This document shows positions 33,231 to 44,405 of a stretch of 64,000 nt of DNA, piece after piece. The position numbers and the translations under genes were made by a program. The first letter of the stretch is position 1. Every line of letters starts with the position of its first letter. This stretch comes from Aplidium turbinatum (Eukaryota; Chordata; Ascidiacea; Aplousobranchia; Polyclinidae): assembly GCA_918807975.1 (NCBI GenBank), contig OU964921.1:17820498-17884497 (forward strand). Reading direction: 5' to 3'. The notes beneath the pieces were generated by a model. The model was not told the DNA's origin. It was given only the letters and a program-made list of their open reading frames with translations, and made no database searches.

Positions 33231-35430
33231 ATACATCCGCTTATTTATTCTTTTCATTTTAAGATGAAGTATTTCCAGCAACCATAAGCTTACTCCCAGC
33301 AACCTTAAGCGTATTTCCAGCAACTTAAAGCACACTTATGATTTGCAAACTCTTAAATTGTTTTTATAATCTTAATCTAAAAATCATAAAACACTTTGGA
33401 TGTGTCTCATGAGACTTTTAAATGACAACACTGTTTACTTAGGGTTTCACCTCCATTCGGTTCTGAAGGTTTTATTGTTGAGCTGTTGGATCCGTGATCG
33501 ATCCCACGCTTACATTTGTAAAACGGATTAGTGTCTTGTTTATACTATGGTCACAAGTATTTTTTTTTCACATTTTCAACCCCTGTTATTTTTGTTAAAC
33601 ACACGCATGGTTTACTTTGTAGATGATAAAATTTTATATTAGTAGCCTAGTTTTATGAAGCATATTACTTTAAGTGATTTATATTTTCTACCTGCTACAA
33701 CTACAATTTAATTTCATATTCATTCTTAGCGATTTAGAGATTACTTATGTATCTTCTTCCTATTTCATAAGTACAATTCATCTGTAAAGATAATAATTAC
33801 CTATAACTAACTGTTTTGAAATAACAACACATTATTTTTGAATCGTGGTAAGTTGTATTGCATAAATCAGTCTTAATGCTGTTTTATTAAAAACGTCTTT
33901 GGTAGGCTTCATATGCGTTGCATTTTACAAACTCCAGAACCACTCCACAAGATTGTTTAAGAAACAGAAGAAGTCACGGAGTTGCATTGTTTTGATGAAA
34001 TGCTTTGACGGCTAAAAATTTTGTAGTATTGACGTAAATTTACCATTCAAGGGTTGGTAGTTTATAAGTTTATAACACAAGATTCACTTTAGTTATAACT
34101 TAAGATTCACTTTAGCTTCCTTGTTGACTTGCATAAGTAACTAATCAATGTTGTTTTATGAACTTTCATAACAGGTTGCTGTTTCGCTAGGGTTCTTCAG
34201 TTTTATAACGCTCAGTGCTTAAACTGTTTTGTAATTATATCTTACCTAATATGTAACCTCTAACAAATATACCAGACTATTTTATCACATTGAAAGATGT
34301 TTTTCTAGTAACCCATTGTTTTATACGTTCTGTATGCCTCTAACTTTATGTAATGATTTTTCCACATCTACTTATAACCTAATTTCAGTGAGGTAAGGTA
34401 TATTTAAGCCAACAACTTTCTATGAGTATCAATCCACAACTAAATTTTTTCACTTCAATTCATTGCTGGGTGAAAGCACACAAGCAGATCTCGGAAACAA
34501 AAGATTATTTTATACCAGTCCTAATACATTGTCTTGTATTACATCTAAACTTCAAAATTTATCTGTTACACTGATTGATTTGTATAAAAACGAACCCATA
34601 GTTCCTTAATTCCTATCAAATTCGTCTAACGAAGTGGATCTTACAACTTAATCGCTTCCCTTAATTGGATGACACCCTTTAATAAACTGCTAGCATCTCC
34701 TGTTTGAAAAGCTTAGGCGCCTGCTATAGCACATAATTTCATGATCACGAGTTTTCACAGTTGAATTATGACTTTAAACGTCTTTGTTTTATCATAGTCA
34801 AAACATTTTTTAAATGAAATTGCAATAAACTGTTTTATGTTGTTTAAAACAGACGTAATATAACAATTTTTAGTTTGGTCATGCGTACTGAACACTAAGT
34901 TAAGGTGTTGATCTTAAGAACCAATGAACTAAAGTCCGCGTGGGATCGAAATCCTACATCTAGTATTTCGATTTTTGGGTTAATGTTTAGCACTTAATTC
35001 TGTTTGTTTTGTTTCTTAACCTCACGTCAGTTGCTTGTACACACGGTTGTGGTTTTTCTTAATCACAACAAGATTCACTTTTTCACATAAAAAACATAGA
35101 AATCTAAAAATTTGCCAATAAGTCCCTTTTGTTTGCTCAGATTCCAACATAAATAGATGAAAAATCGCTTTACCTTTGATCTATTTTACTATTTTCTGAC
35201 AAACAATCAGGTTTTAGCAACACTTTTGCAACAACTTATTAGGTTTTACGTGTTTTCTAGCTACAATCTACTTATCACGAGTTTACTTATAATAAAAACG
35301 GTGGATAAAAATAAAGAAACTCAAGTTAGAATGATGTAACCTTCGTGATTTGCGATAATTTTGTGCCTACAAAATGTCAATTTTGAAATTGAATCAAAGT
35401 TAAACACATATAACGAATAACATTTTACTT
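33231..35430. other. AT-rich inner part of the left arm
   Basis: No coding region that I can support. Short open frames here have low-complexity composition and no family signature. The mirror is at 37276-39475. Confidence 0.5.
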
Positions 35431-37275
35431 GTTTGTATACAGAAATACCAAAAGTATTAATTATTTCCAACCATATAACGCCATCCATTCGTTTAGAATC
35501 GACATAACCCTTTTTTTTTTTAAAACAAGTCTGAACACGATTTATATGAAATTAGCGGTTTATTTTAAATCGATTACAATATCGTTTCAAATTGATTTTG
35601 TGGCAAAAAATGTTTATTTATTTACATCATGTAAAAGTACGATTTTTTTTTTTCATTGTGTTATTGTTTGGTAAATTTTTGTTAATATCTCCGCCTCTTG
35701 TGTAACTTTAAGTGTTTTATAAGATCTAAACAAAAATCAAGCAGTCTGATGCATTTCATGGTAACTTACTTTTGAACAGGTCTAAACCGGTTTTGATGAA
35801 AATATGCTTGAAAACACATGATGATGCTTTATTAAATGATCCACGTTTATCACCACGAGCCAAACCAGTTGCAATAATTTTGTTTCACAACATCAAAAAA
35901 CTTTGTGTTCGTAGATTTTAACAATTGTTTGGTCTGTAATCGACTTTACCGGTTTGTTTACCATCAACTTACGTTTAAACATAAGAAAATTACTTGAACG
36001 TTTTACTTGGATACATAGTACCATAGCATTTACGCGTGATGATTACTTTTAACAACTGCAAACCAATGACGCCAATTTATTCAACAGATCCATTAAGCAA
36101 AGATTTGTTTATCATTATCCGCAACTATTTCTATTGTCTTTTCACCATTGAATCAGTTCCTCAGACTTTCTTTTGTCGTATGTTGTGTAATGTTTAATTC
36201 TTAAAAATATGTTATTTGAACAATTTTCCGCTTTTATGCTTATCCTCATCTCAAACAGATTGCTTGTGAAGACCGTATATTTTAATAGTTTCCATATTTT
36301 AGTAAAGATTTTCATGTTTCATTTAACTCTTTTATCTTACCCCTACATCTAAACTTATTGTTTGGTTCCTCTTGAACTGTCTTTTGGTCACATGTTCCTG
36401 ATGCTTCATCTTTATTACCTTATCTCACTTAGAATACACTGGTTTGTGGTTAGTCTATGTAATACTGACATATACACCTGGTACTATTTATTACTTCCAG
36501 ACAGTAGATTCATCCTCTTTATCTTCACTTAACCTTACAGTACAACGGCTTTAATCTCTTCCAAACTCCTCTTCTTTAGTCTTTCTCTGATCTTATTGGC
36601 TCAAAACGTAATAAGTTTACCAACTAGTCTTTCTGTCTTTACATATCCATGGTATTTTACCGACACTCGTGTGTTTTTCAGATATAAATCCAAAAGTAAA
36701 ACTTTAATTTTGTGTAACATTTTCAAAATAACGTCAAACGATTTTTTAAGACACGTACAAAATATCATAAAATTATGTTTGAACCTAGAAACAAATAGAA
36801 AAAAAATGTATATCTACGTAATACTTTTCACTAAACACAGATGCAAAATTATTAAATCACTCAGTTTTGATGATCACTGTCTGTTACACAACAACAATCT
36901 ATCTTTTGCTTGAGTAAACGTTTTTTTCTTTTCTTTTAGATAAGTCACAATATCTGTACACACCTTTCCACAGTGATTGTCTACCAAAGTGGTGCTCCTT
37001 CCACAACACTTGTTCGAAATATTTGTGGTGACGTACTTGTATTTAATATGATTATGATATGCTAACTGTAAGCTATCAAACAAAATCTAAGACACTGTAA
37101 AATATATATCAAAGAGCATTTGCAGAAAAACATATTATAACTAGATTATCCTATAAAATTATACCCCTCTATTATATTTTTTATTATATATATATATATC
37201 ATATTATAACTATTAAAAATTATATAGAATATGTTAAAGTAGTTTTCTATTATAGTATATTCTAGTTTTTCTTGT
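35431..37275. other. Unique centre of the palindrome
   Basis: About 1.85 kb, AT-rich, T-biased on the plus strand from about 36050 to 36600. Open frames near 35429-35674 and 36596-36913 show no recognisable domain. A short (TA)n run lies at 37180-37200. I see no transposase or origin that I can name. Confidence 0.5.
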
Positions 37276-39474
37276 AAGTAAAATGTTATTCGTTATATGT
37301 GTTTAACTTTGATTCAATTTCAAAATTGACATTTTGTAGGCACAAAATTATCGCAAATCACGAAGGTTACATCATTCTAACTTGAGTTTCTTTATTTTTA
37401 TCCACCGTTTTTATTATAAGTAAACTCGTGATAAGTAGATTGTAGCTAGAAAACACGTAAAACCTAATAAGTTGTTGCAAAAGTGTTGCTAAAACCTGAT
37501 TGTTTGTCAGAAAATAGTAAAATAGATCAAAGGTAAAGCGATTTTTCATCTATTTATGTTGGAATCTGAGCAAACAAAAGGGACTTATTGGCAAATTTTT
37601 AGATTTCTATGTTTTTTATGTGAAAAAGTGAATCTTGTTGTGATTAAGAAAAACCACAACCGTGTGTACAAGCAACTGACGTGAGGTTAAGAAACAAAAC
37701 AAACAGAATTAAGTGCTAAACATTAACCCAAAAATCGAAATACTAGATGTAGGATTTCGATCCCACGCGGACTTTAGTTCATTGGTTCTTAAGATCAACA
37801 CCTTAACTTAGTGTTCAGTACGCATGACCAAACTAAAAATTGTTATATTACGTCTGTTTTAAACAACATAAAACAGTTTATTGCAATTTCATTTAAAAAA
37901 TGTTTTGACTATGATAAAACAAAGACGTTTAAAGTCATAATTCAACTGTGAAAACTCGTGATCATGAAATTATGTGCTATAGCAGGCGCCTAAGCTTTTC
38001 AAACAGGAGATGCTAGCAGTTTATTAAAGGGTGTCATCCAATTAAGGGAAGCGATTAAGTTGTAAGATCCACTTCGTTAGACGAATTTGATAGGAATTAA
38101 GGAACTATGGGTTCGTTTTTATACAAATCAATCAGTGTAACAGATAAATTTTGAAGTTTAGATGTAATACAAGACAATGTATTAGGACTGGTATAAAATA
38201 ATCTTTTGTTTCCGAGATCTGCTTGTGTGCTTTCACCCAGCAATGAATTGAAGTGAAAAAATTTAGTTGTGGATTGATACTCATAGAAAGTTGTTGGCTT
38301 AAATATACCTTACCTCACTGAAATTAGGTTATAAGTAGATGTGGAAAAATCATTACATAAAGTTAGAGGCATACAGAACGTATAAAACAATGGGTTACTA
38401 GAAAAACATCTTTCAATGTGATAAAATAGTCTGGTATATTTGTTAGAGGTTACATATTAGGTAAGATATAATTACAAAACAGTTTAAGCACTGAGCGTTA
38501 TAAAACTGAAGAACCCTAGCGAAACAGCAACCTGTTATGAAAGTTCATAAAACAACATTGATTAGTTACTTATGCAAGTCAACAAGGAAGCTAAAGTGAA
38601 TCTTAAGTTATAACTAAAGTGAATCTTGTGTTATAAACTTATAAACTACCAACCCTTGAATGGTAAATTTACGTCAATACTACAAAATTTTTAGCCGTCA
38701 AAGCATTTCATCAAAACAATGCAACTCCGTGACTTCTTCTGTTTCTTAAACAATCTTGTGGAGTGGTTCTGGAGTTTGTAAAATGCAACGCATATGAAGC
38801 CTACCAAAGACGTTTTTAATAAAACAGCATTAAGACTGATTTATGCAATACAACTTACCACGATTCAAAAATAATGTGTTGTTATTTCAAAACAGTTAGT
38901 TATAGGTAATTATTATCTTTACAGATGAATTGTACTTATGAAATAGGAAGAAGATACATAAGTAATCTCTAAATCGCTAAGAATGAATATGAAATTAAAT
39001 TGTAGTTGTAGCAGGTAGAAAATATAAATCACTTAAAGTAATATGCTTCATAAAACTAGGCTACTAATATAAAATTTTATCATCTACAAAGTAAACCATG
39101 CGTGTGTTTAACAAAAATAACAGGGGTTGAAAATGTGAAAAAAAAATACTTGTGACCATAGTATAAACAAGACACTAATCCGTTTTACAAATGTAAGCGT
39201 GGGATCGATCACGGATCCAACAGCTCAACAATAAAACCTTCAGAACCGAATGGAGGTGAAACCCTAAGTAAACAGTGTTGTCATTTAAAAGTCTCATGAG
39301 ACACATCCAAAGTGTTTTATGATTTTTAGATTAAGATTATAAAAACAATTTAAGAGTTTGCAAATCATAAGTGTGCTTTAAGTTGCTGGAAATACGCTTA
39401 AGGTTGCTGGGAGTAAGCTTATGGTTGCTGGAAATACTTCATCTTAAAATGAAAAGAATAAATAAGCGGATGTA

Positions 39475-40565
39475 TTATTCTTGAGAGAAATAAAAAAAAA
39501 AATTATTTCAACAAACTGTACACTAAAACTTTTTAAAACATTAACACAAAAAAACAAAAAAACAACAACATTATTTTAAGAAATTAAAAATGTTAGTTCT
39601 GTAACTTACAAAACTGAAAAAATAATAATTTTAATAAATCAAAAACTTTTCATTGCAAAAACCAACAACTAAAAAATACTTTTAACAAACTACAAACTTT
39701 TAAGTTCCATAATTTAAAACTGAAAACAAAATTATTTCAACAAACTGTAAACTAAAACTTTTTTTTTTAAAACATTAGCACAAAAAAAAATAATAAGAAA
39801 GTAAAAATGTTAGTTCTGCAACTTACAAAACTAAAAAAAATAAAATAATTTTAATAAATCATAAAGTTTTATTCTAATAAGATACACTCGAAAAATTATT
39901 TTAAATAAAAAAATAGTTAAGTTTTGTTTTACAAACTAGAAAGTAGTTTTGACAAATCGTAAACTAAAAAGTTTTATTCTAACAACATACACACGAAAAA
40001 TTATTTTAAATAAAAAAAAATAGTTATGTTTTGTTTTACAAACTAAAAAGTAGTTTTTACAAATCGTAAACTAAAAGTTTTATTCTAATAACATAAACAC
40101 GAAAAATTAATCACAAACTCAACTTTTATTAAACTGAAAAATAGTTCTAATAAATCACAAACTTTTAATTGCACAAACCAACAACCAAAAATATTTTCAA
40201 CAAGCTACAAACTTTCAGTTTGTATGATTGATAAATTAAAAAAAACATTAACTAACGAGGTGCAAACTTTACGTTCCATAATTTACAACTGAGAATTAGT
40301 TTTAACAAACGTTTAAGTTCCATAATTTACAACTTAAAAAATAGTTTTAACAAACTACAAACTTATAAGTTCCATAACTTACAAACTGAACATAAAAAAA
40401 TAGTTTAACAAATTATAATCTGAAAGTTTAACACATGAAAACATACACATGAAAAATTATGTTAAGTGACAAACTTAAGTTTTCTTTTACAAACTTAAAA
40501 AATATTTTCAACAAATTGCAATTTTATTTTTACAAGCTTAAAAAACTATAACAAAATATCACGAG
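39475..40565. repeat. AT-rich degenerate tandem repeat, right arm
   Basis: Mirror of the array in the left arm, with units such as AACAAACTACAAACTTTTAA and TTCCATAATTTACAACT. Confidence 0.72.
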
Positions 40566-41500
40566 TTTCTGTTGCATAATTTGTAACGTTAAAATCTGTG
40601 TTTGGAGATTTGTTTGTGTGTTTTTATCAGCAGGTGTCATTACGTGTTGCAAAATTTGTGCTCTCATTCTGCTGGAGTTTGTATTTTTTTATGCTTGTCT
40701 TAAGGTAACAATTTGTGATGTAGATTGCGCTAGGTTTGTTGATTTTTTTCCAGTCCTCAGATTGTAGAAGTATATGTTGCAACAATTTGTTCTATAGCTG
40801 TTCATTTGGGTGTTCTCGTTGTTTAAAAAAAAATGTTGATTGTTTAGCTGGTATTAGCATCATCTAAAATAAAAATGTAAAATTTCTTCCTGCATGATAA
40901 GCCTAAAGTTACGTTGTTTTGACCAAGCTATTACTCCAGGTTAGTTACATGTATCAAACGTTACTAAAGGTTTAGCTGAAACCACTGTTTTAGCGAAACG
41001 TAGACCTAAAGAAGTAAAGGTTTACCGAAACTAACATAAACCGAAACGAAGATTAACCGAAAAGATGAAAAAATGCAGTATTTATTATTATTCAAGATGA
41101 TTAAATGTAGTATTTAATAAGGTTTTTGAACAAGTCATAGATTATAATAATTATAACCAACCCTTTGATCATTTGCCGTACAATGAACTAAAACCGATCC
41201 ACAGATCAAAAAACTTATCAAAGTGCAACGAAATCTTCAATCAACCTAAACATTCGAAGCGTGCCCCATGCCAACTCCAGAAGATCAACACCAATTACAA
41301 GAAATCCTCAAATATTTAAAAGTCCTAAAGGATCAATCACCAAGCGTGTTACGACCTCAAAAGAGTATTAAATTAGATTTTATTCTGTGATTGTTTTGCA
41401 CCATTTGTCAATAAAATATGATTGGAACTGCAGTGTCTTGTTTCTTTTGTTCGTCAGCACATAGGTTTTATTAAACAACAAGATTTCTAGTAAAAAAACT

Positions 41501-41578
41501 GGTCGGTTAGCTCAGTTGGTTAGAGCGTCGTGCTAATAACGCGAATGTCGCGGGTTCGATCCCCGTAGCCTACTGGCC
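41501..41578 (+). tRNA. tRNA-Ile(AAT)-like gene, right-arm copy, with 5-bp insertion
   Basis: D arm GCTCAGTTGGTTAGAGC. Anticodon arm TCGTG-CTAATAA-CGCGA with anticodon AAT and a fully paired stem. T arm GCGGG-TTCGATC-CCCGT. Acceptor strands GGTCGGT and ACTGGCC pair once 5 extra bases (GCCTA, 41568-41572) are set aside; these sit between the T stem and the acceptor strand and would push the acceptor stem out of stack. A and B boxes for RNA polymerase III are intact. The anticodon-stem C-G pair differs in a compensating way from the usual G-C. Either a tRNA pseudogene or a transcribed but unprocessed gene. Confidence 0.85.
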
Positions 41579-42181
41579 ATGTATTTTATTTTGATTTAAA
41601 AAGTCTTTGTATATTTCTTTCAGTAGAAGAAGTAGCTAAAAGAAAAAAATCTAGTTTCATTGGCGTTTGAACGAACTTCAGAATTTCCTCGAATTAGGCT
41701 ATATTTTGTATCCAATTTAAGATGAGCTGTTCGCTATTGCAATCAGTGTCGGTCTGGTGGAGCAGCCTCCTTGTTTAACCATTTGTGATGACAGTGTCCA
41801 TGTTTCTGCATTGTAGAGTAGCGTAGTCCATATATAACATTTCGCATTTCGCTTTGGAGTGTTGATGTTAATTTTTCGTGTTAAAATCAAATATAAGGAT
41901 TATTAGTAGGCCCTACATTTCCCGCAACTTAACAATAGATTATTTCCTGCGAAGATGAAAAATAATTAAAATCAGGTCATTTACAAACGCTCATACGTAA
42001 TTTGAATGTAATCCGTTAAACCAAAACTGCTTTTCTTTCTAACCTTCTTTCTACACTGATTCAACGTCTAATCAAAATCAACCTGGGGACCTGTTTCTGC
42101 TTTAATTCGCGTTTCATAGAAATCATCACCAGTCAGTTTTTAAATGGGCCACATAGCAGTTTCACAAGAGATGGACGGGTT

Positions 42182-42499
42182 TTGATCAACAACCATCGCT
42201 CGAGAACAGAACAACGATATATGTTCTTTTCTGGGGAACCTGATACTTCGCGCCTACAAAGTGAACCAGCTAGACCTGCAGGGGAGTTACTCGTGGAAGG
42301 ACTTCAACGACCACAAAGAAGGGTGGAGACAGAGGTCATCGACAACAATCTTTGTGTTGTCTGCTTAGATAAACGAACCAATATTATACTTTTACCGTGT
42401 GGACATTTATGTTGTTGCCGAACTTGTGAACAAAAAATTACTACATGTCCTTGTTGCAGAAAACGTATTTTAAAAACAATCATTATTTATCGTATTTAA
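42182..42499 (+). CDS. RING-HC finger protein, right-arm copy
   Basis: Same protein as the left-arm copy through KTIIIY, ending YRI, which resembles the short conserved tail after the RING of Neuralized and MUL1-type E3 ligases, so this arm may hold the original end. Zinc ligands seen: C-x2-C in CVVC, C and H in LPCGH, C-x2-C in CRTC, C-x2-C in CPCC. The frame is open from 42020 without stops, about 160 codons, unusual in such AT-rich DNA. A pyrimidine-rich run ending TTTCATAG at 42119 could be a splice acceptor, and the first ATG in frame is near 42218. Keeping the frame open in both arms argues for selection, or for recent duplication. Confidence 0.62.
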   Translation: MINNHRSRTEQRYMFFSGEPDTSRLQSEPARPAGELLVEGLQRPQRRVETEVIDNNLCVVCLDKRTNIILLPCGHLCCCRTCEQKITTCPCCRKRILKTIIIYRI

Positions 42500-42765
42500 A
42501 AAAAATAAACCAAAAACTGGATAATGTTAACTGACTAAGAGTGCATTGTACCAGCTGCTTGCTAGGCTATTCTGAAGATATCATTATACAGGAAGCAGGT
42601 TGAGTTCGTGCATCCACAGCAACAACGGCTTATGAGAGTTTTACGCCTAACCACCAACAGCTGTGAAGAACAAAACGGTTTCATTAATATCACTCTTAAC
42701 AGATTCGAAAAATAAGAAAGGTACACATTTCAAAAACAATTATTATTTATCAAATTTAATAAACC
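42495..42765. other. 270-bp segment present only in the right arm
   Basis: It is bounded by the direct repeats AAAACAATCATTATTTATC and AAAACAATTATTATTTATC (about 42470-42490 and 42735-42757). The left arm has one copy of this sequence at the corresponding place. The simplest reading is a deletion between direct repeats in the left arm. Confidence 0.7.
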
Positions 42766-42805
42766 AATACTATCATAGAATGATGTCACGCGCCGAAATC
42801 AGATG

Positions 42806-42925
42806 GTGATACCCTACCTGTGGTGCTACTTCCGGTGATACCCTACTTTTGGTGATACCACTTCCGGTGATACCCTACCTATACCCTACCTGTGGTGATA
42901 CCACATCCGGTGATACCCGAGGCAA
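42806..42925. repeat. Iteron-like GGTGATACC cluster, right tip
   Basis: Mirror of the cluster at the left tip, with GGTGATACC alternating with CTACTTCCG, CTACCTGTG and CTACTTTT spacers. Confidence 0.7.
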
Positions 42926-43046
42926 TAGGTCAACATGATTAACTACTCATATGTTAAATTTTAGTAGCAATCCAAGGTTTTAATCGGATCTTTCATTTAG
43001 GTTTTATTGTGATTAATTCAGTGCTTTAATAATCTATATTTGTGAA

Positions 43047-43770
43047 ATGGGGTTTGTGTGTTGTGTAACAAGCTGTAAAAGTAGGTACAAGTCTTGCAAG
43101 ACTGCAGTGAAAGTACCAATGTTTTAATTTCCGAAAGATGAAGAAATGAAAAAAAGATGCTGCCTGTTTCATAAATTTAATTGCAAATGTGTGGAAAATC
43201 ATGTCTGTTACAACACCTACAAAAGGCAAGAATAAGATCAAAAGAATGGCTTTAGTTTGATTGTTAAATTTAATTAATTAGATTGAAATTGTGTAGAGGG
43301 ACAACAGTACTTATTACGGCCCAGCAAATAAGTTTTGCTCATTTATTCACCGTCTTCTGACTTTAATTCGAGGCAAAAAAGGTTCGTTTTAGCGAGGATA
43401 GTAGGTCTAAATTGTATGTTGTGTACCAATGGGTGTACACTACTCAGAAATTGCTAATGTGCACTGTATTTTTTCAGCTTTTCGAAAAAGAGATGAGATG
43501 TGTTCTCCAATTGAAGCTGATGGAATCAAACAACAACCGAGTTTGACCTTCTTGGGAAAAGCTAGAGATCTATTTATACTTTGGAAAAAAAGAAACCTTT
43601 CTGGGCTCACTTCACAGACATTTACTGCATGCATTCAGACCATGGGTGCGGTTCCAGAGTTCGCGCAACATTGATAACCAACCATCATTTCACCTATGTT
43701 ATTTGTTATACCTCACAGCCAATGGAATTGCTACTCTCACACCTTAACAGTTTTTTCAAGCGTGCTTAGT
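43047..43770 (+). pseudogene. P-element-like (THAP) transposase fragments
   Basis: 43047-43250 starts with ATG and encodes GFVCCVTSCKSRY, then KVPMF and, after an in-frame stop, FPKDEEMKKR. This fits the first half of a THAP domain (C-x4-C, then FPKDxxxRxxW). 43429-43700 encodes FLGKARDLFILWKKRNLSGL, then TSQTFTACIQTMGAVPEFAQ, matching the P-element/THAP9 region GLTTQTFxAxxQTxxAxPxL. The middle, including the catalytic core, is absent or unreadable. P-type transposases use the THAP domain to bind DNA. Dead copy. Confidence 0.6.
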
Positions 43771-43774
43771 ATTG

Positions 43775-44401
43775 TACTGTAATGTTTATTGTATGCTTAC
43801 TTCACATTTATTTACAACCAATCGTATGAAGTGAGTATTGGTGAAATTGCTGTTGTATTCTTATTGAATAAGATCAAATTTTCATTGATTAGCAATACCT
43901 TATTGTGGCAGGGTAGATTGTTTATCAGTGTGTTGTGATTTGACTACATAATCTGGTCATTCCGGACTATTTTTGATGGCCATATCTCGAAGAAGTATTT
44001 GCTTATTTTTTATTTTATTTATTTAACATGTGATATATTTTATTAAATACAGGTCATCTTTACGAAGCAGACACAAAATGCTGACTTTTAATAAGTAATC
44101 ACCCTATCTACGAAGGGATAGGCCTATAGCTGTTTGCATGATTAACTGTCTTAGTCATTGATTAAGTATATTTACATCTACTTGTGTATATCACGAAACA
44201 TAGTGTAATCTAAATGGCGATATAAAGTAGATATTTACATTATAGAATATTTGACTTGGGTAAACTTGATCAAAGTGTTGGAAGCATTAATTACGTTGTT
44301 CAAATTACTTGTATCATCAATCTTATCATTTTCTTGCTTCCTTGATTGTCACTATTGCATGGTATTGTGCTCTGTCATGTTATACCATCTGATGTATCTT
44401 C
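43775..44401. other. Non-coding stretch before piggyBac
   Basis: AT-rich, with no coding region or repeat that I recognise. Confidence 0.4.
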
Positions 44402-44405
44402 TTAA

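Larger units (their letters stand above)
30035..42954. mobile_element. 12.9 kb near-perfect palindrome of unknown family
   Basis: The left arm (30035-35430) and right arm (37276-42954) are reverse complements with only scattered single-base differences and one larger indel (about 270 bp, present at 42495-42765 only). The centre (35431-37275) is unique. Both tips read ACATATGAGTAGTTAATCAT going inward. Each arm carries, from the tip, an iteron-like cluster, a RING-finger gene, a tRNA-Ile copy, an AT-rich degenerate tandem repeat and about 2 kb of AT-rich non-coding sequence. No transposase, integrase or polymerase is visible in arms or centre. It may be a giant foldback element, a palindromic amplification of a host segment, or an integrated linear replicon. 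I cannot find a clear target duplication at the tips. Confidence 0.85.

Noticed and set aside
35157-35339. Identical 60-codon open frames at 35157-35339 (plus) and 37367-37549 (minus)
   Set aside because: They are the same sequence in the two palindrome arms. Composition is AT-driven (F, L, T, Y rich), no domain is recognisable, and identity follows from the palindrome rather than selection.
35429-36913. Open frames in the palindrome centre
   Set aside because: Low-complexity translations without family signature; lengths are common by chance in such DNA.
30035-42954. The palindrome as a viral genome fossil or Polinton
   Set aside because: I see no capsid, polymerase, integrase or packaging-type gene in arms or centre. 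A RING finger alone is not enough.
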